Assembly: GCF_039541915.1 (NCBI RefSeq)
Contig: NZ_BAABHD010000021.1
Span: 1 to 64,000 of the forward strand
Source: Nibrella saemangeumensis
GTDB taxonomy: Bacteria; Bacteroidota; Bacteroidia; Cytophagales; Spirosomataceae
Length of the DNA stretch: 64,000 nucleotides
Reading direction: 5' to 3'
Part shown: in pieces, positions 8,346-15,500 of the stretch
Numbering within the stretch: the first letter of the stretch is position 1
Layout: each line of letters opens with the position of its first letter
Program-made: the position numbers and the translations under genes
The notes under the pieces: model-generated
What the model was told of the DNA's origin: nothing
Database searches by the model: none
Seen by the model: only the letters and a program-made list of their open reading frames with translations

Positions 8346-10169
8346 ATGCGTAAACACCTTTGGTTCTTACCTTTTCTTTTTGCCCTTGTTAATACCTGCA
8401 CTTCTGCGCAACAGCCCCCCAAACGGGAGTTCAGAGGAGCCTGGGTTGCCACCGTCGCCAACATTGACTGGCCCTCGGCCAAAGGTTTGCCTTCTCACCA
8501 ACAGCAGGCCGAATTCATCCACATCCTTGACCAGTTTCAGCAAACCGGTATAAACGCGGTGGTGGTGCAGGTACGTAGCGTAGCCGATGCCATATACCCC
8601 AGCGCCTACGAACCCTGGTCGGAAGTGCTCACCGGGCAACAGGGCCTGGCTCCCCAGCCCTATTACGACCCGCTGCAGTTCATGATTACCGAATCGCACC
8701 GGCGTGGTATCGAATTCCACGCGTGGTTTAATCCTTACCGGGCGGTCAGCAACATCCAGCGAGCCAATCTGGACTCGATGCATGTAGCAAACAGGCACCC
8801 CGAATGGCTGCTGAGCCAGGGAAACTTACGACTCCTCGACCCTGGTTTGCCGGAAGTACGGTCGCACGTTACCCGGGTGATTATGGATGTTCTCCGGCGC
8901 TACGATGTTGATGGTATTCATTTTGACGATTACTTTTATCCTTACCCCCAGGCCGGTGCCGCATTTGATGACGATTCAACATTCGCTCTGTATAACCGTG
9001 GCTTTACCAGTCGGCCCGACTGGCGACGCGATAATGTAGACCTGCTGGTCAAGGCAGTTTCAGACAGCATCAAAAGGCTTAAACCCTGGGTTAAATTTGG
9101 TATTTCTCCCTGCGGTGTCTGGCAAAACTGGTCACCGACGCAGCCGCTTGGTAGTGAAACACGCGGCCTGCAAAGTTACAGCACGCTCTACGCCGATTCC
9201 CGAAAATGGATACAGCAGGGCTGGATTGATTACATTGCTCCGCAGCTTTACTGGCATATTGGCCACGCTCCTGCCGACTACAGCGTTATTCTGCCGTGGT
9301 GGGCCAACAATACCTTCGGGCGGCACCTGTACATCGGGCAAGGGGTTTACCGGCTCAATCCAAATGGTGACCGTAACTGGCGAAACCCATCGCAGAAGCC
9401 GAATCAACTGCGACTGAACCGCCAGTTTGCTACCATTCAGGGCAGCATCTGGTATAACACCAAATCGTTGCTTCGCAATCCGCTGGGTATTCGTGATTCG
9501 CTGGAAACTGATTTTTATGCCTATCCGGCCCTGCGGCCCAGTATGCCGTGGAAGGACAATGTACCACCGCCTGCTCCTGCAAAACTCCTGGCAGCGGCAC
9601 ATCCGCAGGGTATCGCCTTACACTGGCAGCGGCCCAAAACAAAGGCCGGTGAGCTAAACCGGATTCGCCAGTATGTGGTGTACCGGTTTGATGAAGATGA
9701 GCCCGTAAATCTGGAGAAAAGTGAAGCGATTCTGAGCATTACCCCTACAGATACCACTGCCTTCGTGGACCATACAGTGGAGGTGGGACACGCGTATCGG
9801 TACGTAGTCACCGCCCTGGACCGGCTGCATAACGAGAGCCCGGCTTCGAATGTGGTGACGTCGCAGCCCGCCCTGGCTACAATTGCCGGCAATGAGCCGC
9901 TCATTATCCAGACCAGGCTTAAACAGAGTGCGACCAACCTTATTCAGATTCAGAGCCGTATCCGGTATCGGGTGCCTCAGGATGGCTTTGTGGTCCTGAC
10001 GGTGATGAACTCCTACGGATGGGAAGTATCCACGCTGGTTGAGGAAAAGCAGAAAGCGGGCGAGCACACCATTATTTTTCAGGCAGAAAACTTCCCGGCC
10101 GGCACCTATTACGCAGTTCTGCGCACGGGTGACGGCCGGGAGAGCCGGAAAATGCTGTTACAGTTGTGA
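8346..10169 (+). CDS. GHL10-type glycoside-hydrolase-like secreted protein
   Basis: A 607-residue exported protein. After the signal (MRKHLWFLPFLFALVNTCTS) the block REFRGAWVATVANIDWPS opens a family-10-like TIM barrel (GHL10, formerly DUF187; YngK-like) running to about residue 340, with typical motifs GINAVVVQVRSVADAIYPS, HAWFNPYRA, DGIHFDDYFYPYP and YIAPQLYWHIG. A fibronectin III-like domain follows (about 395-500). The last 80 residues (VPQDGFVVLTVMNSYG to LLQL) resemble a T9SS or FlgD-like tail. It probably cleaves a glycan outside the cytoplasm, possibly peptidoglycan-related, but this is not shown. Its 3' end overlaps convergent hisS by 12 bases. Confidence 0.88.
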   Translation: MRKHLWFLPFLFALVNTCTSAQQPPKREFRGAWVATVANIDWPSAKGLPSHQQQAEFIHILDQFQQTGINAVVVQVRSVADAIYPSAYEPWSEVLTGQQGLAPQPYYDPLQFMITESHRRGIEFHAWFNPYRAVSNIQRANLDSMHVANRHPEWLLSQGNLRLLDPGLPEVRSHVTRVIMDVLRRYDVDGIHFDDYFYPYPQAGAAFDDDSTFALYNRGFTSRPDWRRDNVDLLVKAVSDSIKRLKPWVKFGISPCGVWQNWSPTQPLGSETRGLQSYSTLYADSRKWIQQGWIDYIAPQLYWHIGHAPADYSVILPWWANNTFGRHLYIGQGVYRLNPNGDRNWRNPSQKPNQLRLNRQFATIQGSIWYNTKSLLRNPLGIRDSLETDFYAYPALRPSMPWKDNVPPPAPAKLLAAAHPQGIALHWQRPKTKAGELNRIRQYVVYRFDEDEPVNLEKSEAILSITPTDTTAFVDHTVEVGHAYRYVVTALDRLHNESPASNVVTSQPALATIAGNEPLIIQTRLKQSATNLIQIQSRIRYRVPQDGFVVLTVMNSYGWEVSTLVEEKQKAGEHTIIFQAENFPAGTYYAVLRTGDGRESRKMLLQL

Positions 10170-11525
10170 GAAGCGAGCAATCAGTTCCTCGACCGTTTGC
10201 TTCTGCTGCTCACCGGTTACCATGTTTTTAACTGATAGCTGCCCGGTCTGTACTTCTTCGGAGCCGATCAGCACCACGTACGGAATGTTCTTCTGATTGG
10301 CGTAGTCGAGCTGCTTTTTGAGCTTGGTAATATCTGGATAAGCTTCGGCCATAACGCCCTCCTGCCGAAGACGGCTTAGCAACGGTAAACCTACCGCCCT
10401 CGCATCGGTATCAAAATGCACGATAAGCACCTGCGTACTCTGCTGGGAACCGGCCGGGAACAGGTTCAACTCCTCCATCACATCATAAATGCGGTCTACA
10501 CCGAACGATATACCCACACCTGATAAGCCCGGTTGCCCGAAAGCACCGGTCAAATTATCATAGCGACCGCCCCCGCTGATACTGCCGATCTGTACCCCGT
10601 TGGCTTTTACTTCAAAAATAGCACCGGTATAATACGAGAGTCCCCGGGCCAGTGTGACATCCAACTCCAGTTGCGAGTCAACCAGGCCATATTGGCTTAC
10701 TAGTTGCCACACTTCCTCCAGTTCGGCAATACCTGTCTGCGCGGTCTCGGAAGAGGACAACCAGCCTTTCAGGCTCTGTAGCATTTCTGCAGCTTCTCCG
10801 CTAAAGCCAAAAATGGGTTGCAAACGACTAAGCGATTCGTCGGAGAAGCCCCGCTCGCGGAGTTCATCGATAACTTTTTCCTGACCAATCTTGTCCAGTT
10901 TATCAATAGCAACGGCCAGCGCTCCCTCCTGCCCCGGCATACCAATAGCTTCGGCAATACCCGCCAGAATCTTCCGGTTGTTAATCTTCAGCGTAAAGTC
11001 CTGAATACCCAGATTACGCAGCACTTCATGCACCATCAGCACGATTTCCGCTTCACACAACAGCGAGTCCGTACCGACCACATCGGCGTCGCACTGGTAG
11101 AATTCCCGATAGCGCCCTTTTTGGGGACGATCGGCCCGCCAGACCGGCTGCATCTGGTACCGCTTGAACGGCATCGGCAAGGCGTGACGGTTCATCACCA
11201 CGTACCGGGCAAATGGAACCGTCAGGTCGTAGCGTAAGCCTTTTTCGGAAATTTTCTGGGTGAGTTTCTTCGCTCCGGATTGCCAGTCGGTTTCGGTCAA
11301 GCCGCCGGCAAAATCACCGGAATTCAGGATCTTAAACAGCAGTTGATCGCCCTCTTCCCCGTATTTTCCCATCAGCACCGACAGGTTTTCCATGGCGGGA
11401 GTCTCAAGCGGTTGGAAACCGTATCGCCGGAACGTCTGCCGGATGGTATCAAAAATAAAGAGCCGTTTGCTCATCTGCTCCGGCCCAAAGTCGCGTGTTC
11501 CCTTCGGAATACTCGGTTTCTGCAT
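10158..11525 (-). CDS. hisS: Histidyl-tRNA synthetase
   Basis: This class II synthetase charges tRNA-His. The 455-residue length is normal. Visible blocks are KGTRDFGPEQM at the start, motif 2 around GRYREFYQCDADVVGT, the histidine-binding loop LARGLSYYTGAIFEV, motif 3 GISFGVDRIYDVM, and the C-terminal anticodon-binding domain from about 360. A TAnnTTTG box lies upstream. It is monocistronic: convergent with the GHL10 gene and divergent from the 51-residue basic protein gene. Confidence 0.97.
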   Translation of the reverse strand: MQKPSIPKGTRDFGPEQMSKRLFIFDTIRQTFRRYGFQPLETPAMENLSVLMGKYGEEGDQLLFKILNSGDFAGGLTETDWQSGAKKLTQKISEKGLRYDLTVPFARYVVMNRHALPMPFKRYQMQPVWRADRPQKGRYREFYQCDADVVGTDSLLCEAEIVLMVHEVLRNLGIQDFTLKINNRKILAGIAEAIGMPGQEGALAVAIDKLDKIGQEKVIDELRERGFSDESLSRLQPIFGFSGEAAEMLQSLKGWLSSSETAQTGIAELEEVWQLVSQYGLVDSQLELDVTLARGLSYYTGAIFEVKANGVQIGSISGGGRYDNLTGAFGQPGLSGVGISFGVDRIYDVMEELNLFPAGSQQSTQVLIVHFDTDARAVGLPLLSRLRQEGVMAEAYPDITKLKKQLDYANQKNIPYVVLIGSEEVQTGQLSVKNMVTGEQQKQTVEELIARFSQL

Positions 11526-11545
11526 GTACGTTTCAATTGATGGCG

Positions 11546-11553
11546 CAAAATTA
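11546..11553 (-). promoter_or_regulatory. -7 box for hisS
   Basis: On the minus strand TAATTTTG matches TAnnTTTG, 20 bases before the hisS ATG. The same longer string TTAATTTTGCG recurs on the plus strand at 11607-11617, giving a mirror-image pair of promoters. Confidence 0.5.
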
Positions 11554-11607
11554 ACCCTACCTCCGGAAATTTTGGCGATAACATTTACAATTTCAGTGTA
11601 AAAGCAT

Positions 11608-11615
11608 TAATTTTG
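11608..11615 (+). promoter_or_regulatory. -7 box for the 51-residue protein gene
   Basis: TAATTTTG on the plus strand, 39 bases before the ATG at 11655, matches the Bacteroidetes TAnnTTTG element. Confidence 0.5.
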
Positions 11616-11654
11616 CGTTCCATTTTGAGAAACGACTAAAGAACATAGATTATC

Positions 11655-11810
11655 ATGGGAGTAACGGAACTAAAGCGGAAAGGCCGGAAGAATCGCGCCA
11701 GAGCAAACAACGCCACTAGCCGCATCAAGCAACTGACGAGCAGACCGGAAATCCGGAATGTAGATGTTGAAGCCATCAAGGCTTCCTTTGCCGAGAAGAA
11801 GAATAGTTAA
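11655..11810 (+). CDS. Small basic conserved-looking protein, 51 residues
   Basis: The sequence begins MGVTELKRKGRKNRARANNA and ends SFAEKKNS. It is strongly positively charged in its first half (KRKGRKNRAR), with a more acidic second half containing VDVEAIKASF, and has no Cys, signal or membrane segment. Size and charge suggest binding to RNA or ribosome, but I know no family for certain. Support for coding: an ATG placed well behind a -7 box, a normal codon pattern, and isolation between hisS and a terminator. The TAA stop lies in the first unit of the TAGTTAAT repeat. Confidence 0.72.
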   Translation: MGVTELKRKGRKNRARANNATSRIKQLTSRPEIRNVDVEAIKASFAEKKNS

Positions 11811-11865
11811 TTAGTTAATTAGTTAATTAGTTAATTAGTTAATTAGTTAATTAGTTAATTAGTTT
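11804..11865. repeat. Tandem repeat, seven copies of TAGTTAAT
   Basis: Seven exact 8-base units run from 11804 to 11859, followed by a partial unit TAGTTT. The first unit supplies the stop codon of the 51-residue gene. The last 20 bases (11846-11865) are exactly complementary to 11878-11897, so the array can fold into a hairpin with a 12-base loop. Confidence 0.97.
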
Positions 11866-11925
11866 GCTAGTTGATGGAAAACTAATTAACTAATTAACCA
11901 GACAACCAATCAACGATTATACCAA

Positions 11926-12270
11926 CTAAGCCTCGTTCCGGTTACCGAACGAGGTTTTTCGTTTTTGGCGGCCTTTCAATTCTTTCTTCAACTGACGCCG
12001 GATAAACTGCCGCGTATCCATCATCACCCGTAACCGCACCGCATGACCAAACAACGATAGACCACCGTTGATCAGGATCAGGCTGTAGGTACCCAGGATA
12101 AACCACCGCGAAAACGGCTGTCCGGAATGCATAGCCTGCGCGGCTCCGCTAAACACACACAGACCGTAGCCAATCAGCATCAGACTGAAAGGTGCCAGCA
12201 GGAGCCACTTCGTACGAGTGCTCATGCGCTTTAGCAGTTTACGACCAGGTGGTTTTGCGGGGTTTGCCAT
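11926..12270 (-). CDS. Small membrane protein of unknown function, 114 residues
   Basis: Two hydrophobic segments are seen: about residues 23-45 (KWLLLAPFSLMLIGYGLCVF) and 58-75 (WFILGTYSLILINGGLSLFG). Both ends are highly basic (KPPGRKLLKRMSTRTK; RRQLKKELKGRQKRK), so the ends are probably cytoplasmic. It is the last gene of the minus-strand run, 69 bases after the glycosyltransferase. I recognise no family. Confidence 0.7.
   Translation of the reverse strand: MANPAKPPGRKLLKRMSTRTKWLLLAPFSLMLIGYGLCVFSGAAQAMHSGQPFSRWFILGTYSLILINGGLSLFGHAVRLRVMMDTRQFIRRQLKKELKGRQKRKTSFGNRNEA
11931..11967 (+). terminator. Terminator for the 51-residue gene, inside a convergent gene
   Basis: CCTCGTTC (11931-11938) pairs with GAACGAGG (11947-11954), followed by TTTTTCGTTTTT. 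On the minus strand the same bases encode the last residues of the small membrane protein, so terminator and coding sequence overlap. Confidence 0.7.
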
Positions 12271-12339
12271 TAGTTAAGTTTAAAACGGTATTTACAAGAA
12301 TAAACGTCTATACCTTATTATCCTAATTCATTCTGTTGC

Positions 12340-13356
12340 CTACGAGGGATACTCCATGTTGACGCCAGTTTCCCGGTGTGTTTTGGGCTCCCGTATCCGT
12401 TTCCATCCTTCGCTCAGGAAGCCAATTCCATAGCCGGCCAACTGGACAAAAGCCGCACCAACACTCAATAAACCTACCTGTAGACTTTTTTCCTTCCGGG
12501 TAGCATCAATCAGTATCAACACCGAGAAAAGGACCAATATACCCACTGCCAGCCAGAATAACAAGGGACTAATCAGCGCCAAAACCGGAACTGACAGCAT
12601 AAATAGGGTAAACAGGGCCGGAAATGTATGAACCAGTTTTAGCTGAGACGGGTAGAACCGGGAAATGTTAATCCGGGCACGGCCAAAGAACCGCAACTGC
12701 CGGAAGAACTGGACAAAGTCTGTCCGGCGTTTATGGTAGATAAACGCGGAGTGTATTAATCCAGTTGTGAAGCCATTCTCGATTATTCGAATTGCAAACT
12801 CAATATCCTCGCCCATCCTGCTGATGCGGTAGCCGCCGATTGTCTCCCAAACTTTCCGGGATAATCCCATATTGAAACTTCGCGGATGAAACTGCCCCCC
12901 CAGATTCTTTTTACTGCCCCGAATACCGCCCGTAGTAAAGGGCGACGTCATCGAGTAGCTGATGGCCTTCTGGATAGGGGTAAAATCGGGGTGTGCGGCA
13001 TCGGGACCGCCATAGGCGTCAAGCCATTCGGTGGCTAGGTGCTTCTCTACGGTTTCAAAATAATGAGGAGGCACCAGCGCATCGGAGTCAAAGATTACGA
13101 AATAATCCCCCGTAGCCCGCTCAAAGCCGTAATTGCGGGCAAAGCCCTGACCGGTATTCTCCTTGAAGAAGTAATGGACGTTAAGTTGTTCACTGAACTG
13201 TGCAGCTACTGTATCCGCTTTAATTCTGGAGCCGTCTTCAATCACCAACACTTCATACGGTTTCAGCGTTTGCCGGGTCAGGCTGTCCAGCAGTTCACGC
13301 AATTCGTCAGGGCGATTGTAAACGGGGATAATGACGGAGTAACGCAACGGCTGCAT
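12340..13356 (-). CDS. Family 2 glycosyltransferase, membrane-associated
   Basis: The GT2 (GT-A) fold is clear: RYSVIIPVYNRPDELRELLD at the N-terminus, then YEVLVIEDGS, the metal-binding DxD in YFVIFDSDALVPPHY, and GEDIEFAIRI as the acceptor-side acidic motif. Two to three hydrophobic segments after residue 240 suggest membrane attachment. The ATG at 13356 is used; an upstream TTG at 13362 is less likely. It begins 2 bases after the stop of the preceding membrane protein gene, so translation is probably coupled. It should add a sugar to a lipid or envelope glycan; donor and acceptor are unknown. Confidence 0.9.
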   Translation of the reverse strand: MQPLRYSVIIPVYNRPDELRELLDSLTRQTLKPYEVLVIEDGSRIKADTVAAQFSEQLNVHYFFKENTGQGFARNYGFERATGDYFVIFDSDALVPPHYFETVEKHLATEWLDAYGGPDAAHPDFTPIQKAISYSMTSPFTTGGIRGSKKNLGGQFHPRSFNMGLSRKVWETIGGYRISRMGEDIEFAIRIIENGFTTGLIHSAFIYHKRRTDFVQFFRQLRFFGRARINISRFYPSQLKLVHTFPALFTLFMLSVPVLALISPLLFWLAVGILVLFSVLILIDATRKEKSLQVGLLSVGAAFVQLAGYGIGFLSEGWKRIREPKTHRETGVNMEYPS

Positions 13357-13358
13357 GA

Positions 13359-14174
13359 TCAAGGTTCAGAAAATCCAAAAGTACGATAAGGCTCCAAAGA
13401 CTTAAACGTCTTACCGGATCGAGCTAGTTGTTGAATCTTCGGTAAATCAACTTTCCAGCGATCAGATATGCCACTTCCCGGGTCTGCTTCATACTCCAGC
13501 AGGCTTTTATGCGGTGTGTAATATAGCAAAGCTCTTTGAGGGAGACGGATTGTTAGTTTGCGCGTACATACACAGTACGAGAAGCTATTGTCTATCTTCT
13601 GTAAAGCCGCTCGTTGAGCATTAATACCAGCATAATTACCAGGTAATTGGTATGTATAATGAACTGGACACCTAACACAATACAGGATACCTAATAAGGA
13701 TATAATGGAAAGCCAGCGTTTTCGGTACTTCTGTTTTTGGGGTAGAACAGAAAGAATGGTTTGTACCTCGGATAAACGGCGGCTCCATACTTGCTGGTTA
13801 GTATAAGCAGCTGCGGCACCGTAAAGCCCGCCCCCAATAAGAGCCCCATAAACAAGCGGCTCCCGCCAAAGAATATCGATAATTCGGTATCCAAGGAAAA
13901 TAGTTGATGCTGAAATTAAACCAGCAGCCGCGCCAGCCAGTATCCATCCGGCCTTTCGATTGATAAGGCCGCCAATAACACCAAAGACTACCCCACCCGG
14001 AATACCAAGCCCAGCCCCAATAACAGCTCCTGTTACTAACCAAAACAAAACGGCGTGAGCCGGAGGAGGACCACCGTTTGAGAAAATAAAGACTAACCCG
14101 GCTATCAGTCCAGCGATAGTCCCGGCCACAATTCCGTGGCCTATCCCCCACCTCGCCAATTTTAAAAGTACCAA
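13359..14174 (-). CDS. Glycine-rich membrane protein with no ATG start
   Basis: An open frame of 271 codons lying between hemL and the glycosyltransferase. The first 125 residues form four or five Gly/Ala-rich hydrophobic stretches (for example GIVAGTIAGLIAGLVFIFSN and GALIGGGLYGAAAAY), followed by a soluble region with five Cys. The conceptual protein has no internal Met: the available starts are TTG at 14174 (31 bases after hemL) or TTG at 14159. The upstream in-frame stop overlaps the hemL stop. The 3' half appears more A+T-rich than its neighbours. Either it uses TTG, or an indel has disturbed its start. No family recognised. Confidence 0.6.
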   Translation of the reverse strand: MVLLKLARWGIGHGIVAGTIAGLIAGLVFIFSNGGPPPAHAVLFWLVTGAVIGAGLGIPGGVVFGVIGGLINRKAGWILAGAAAGLISASTIFLGYRIIDILWREPLVYGALIGGGLYGAAAAYTNQQVWSRRLSEVQTILSVLPQKQKYRKRWLSIISLLGILYCVRCPVHYTYQLPGNYAGINAQRAALQKIDNSFSYCVCTRKLTIRLPQRALLYYTPHKSLLEYEADPGSGISDRWKVDLPKIQQLARSGKTFKSLEPYRTFGFSEP

Positions 14175-14204
14175 GTACGTACAAAAAGAGCGTTTCTCTA
14201 CCTG

Positions 14205-15488
14205 TTACACTATTTCCCGCAAAGCCTCCTCATTCGCCCGAATGACTTCATCCACCAATTCATCTGTCAGCGCTGTAGACAAAAACAGGCTTTCAAACTG
14301 TGCCGGAGCCAGGTACACACCTCGTTTCAGCATGGCCTGGAAATACCGGCCAAACAGCGCCGTATCGCAGGATTTAGCGGTGCTATAATCGGTCACTACC
14401 CTGTCCGTCATAAACAGTGTAAACATGGAGCTGATGTGATTGATGGTGAAGTTTAACCCCAGCTTCTCCAGACTGCTCCGGAAACCAGCCGTCAGCCGAT
14501 CACCAATGGCATCCAGCCGCGTGTACACCTCCGGATGCTCGTTCAGGTAACGTAGCATGGCCAAACCAGCTGACATAGCTATAGGATTCCCTGATAGCGT
14601 GCCGGCCTGGTATACCGGCCCGGCCGGCGATACTATGTTCATGATATCAGCGCGGCCGCCGTAAGCCCCAACGGGCATCCCTCCGCCAATGATTTTTCCC
14701 ATCGTTGTCAGGTCCGGACGGATAGTAAAGTGCTCCTGTGCTCCGCCTTTTGCCAGCCGGAAGCCAGTCATTACCTCGTCAAAGATGAGCAGGATGTCGT
14801 GCCGGTCGCACAAGTCCCGTAGTCCCTCCAGAAAACCCGGCTGGGGCAGTACGCAGCCCATGTTACCGACAACCGGCTCTAGAATAATAGCGGCAATCTG
14901 GTTCGGATTAGCCTCAATCAGTTGCTCAACGGCCGCCAGATTATTATACGGAGCCAGCAACGTATCATGAGCCGTAGCACGGGTTACCCCTGGACTATCC
15001 GGGCTTCCCATCGTCATGGCACCACTGCCGGCGGCAATCAGAAATGAGTCGCCGTGGCCGTGGTAGCAGCCCTCAAACTTGATGATTTTATCGCGACCAG
15101 TAAAACCCCGCGCAACCCGGATAGCCGCCATGGTTGCTTCAGTGCCGGAATTGACCATGCGCACTTTCTCCACCGACGGCACCATCTCCACAATCAACTC
15201 GGCCATTTCCACTTCCTTGCGGGTTGGCGCACCGAACGAGAATGAATGCTGAATAGCCTCCCGAACTGCTTCTTCTACCGGTTCGAAAGCATGACCGAGA
15301 ATCATCGGCCCCCAGGAGTTAATCAGCTCGATATAGCGATTGCCGTCTTCATCATAGATATATGGGCCTTTGGCTGATTTGATAAACAGGGGCGTTCCTC
15401 CCACTGCCCGAAATGCACGGACGGGTGAATTAACACCACCGGGAATAAGTGTTTTGGCTTTCTCGAAAAGTTGTTCGCTGGTTGTCAT
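14205..15488 (-). CDS. hemL: Glutamate-1-semialdehyde 2,1-aminomutase
   Basis: This PLP enzyme converts glutamate-1-semialdehyde to 5-aminolevulinate in the C5 route to tetrapyrroles. The 427-residue length is standard. The start PGGVNSPVRAFRAVGGTPLF, the block MVNSGTEATMAAIRVARG and the PLP lysine Lys265 in TTMGKIIGGGMPVGAYGG are all present. It starts 12 bases after the LpoA-like gene. Its product feeds the siroheme route used by the reductase at the left of the window as well as heme. Confidence 0.97.
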   Translation of the reverse strand: MTTSEQLFEKAKTLIPGGVNSPVRAFRAVGGTPLFIKSAKGPYIYDEDGNRYIELINSWGPMILGHAFEPVEEAVREAIQHSFSFGAPTRKEVEMAELIVEMVPSVEKVRMVNSGTEATMAAIRVARGFTGRDKIIKFEGCYHGHGDSFLIAAGSGAMTMGSPDSPGVTRATAHDTLLAPYNNLAAVEQLIEANPNQIAAIILEPVVGNMGCVLPQPGFLEGLRDLCDRHDILLIFDEVMTGFRLAKGGAQEHFTIRPDLTTMGKIIGGGMPVGAYGGRADIMNIVSPAGPVYQAGTLSGNPIAMSAGLAMLRYLNEHPEVYTRLDAIGDRLTAGFRSSLEKLGLNFTINHISSMFTLFMTDRVVTDYSTAKSCDTALFGRYFQAMLKRGVYLAPAQFESLFLSTALTDELVDEVIRANEEALREIV

Positions 15489-15500
15489 GTACGGTAGTCA

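Noticed and set aside
11804..11865. CRISPR-like repetition
   Set aside because: The units are 8 bases long and directly adjacent with no spacers; no cas gene is near.
13798..14184. Alternative 128-codon frame over the glycine-rich membrane protein
   Set aside because: Trp/Arg/Cys/Tyr-rich sequence without membrane pattern or similarity; the longer frame fits the hydrophobic pattern and the operon.
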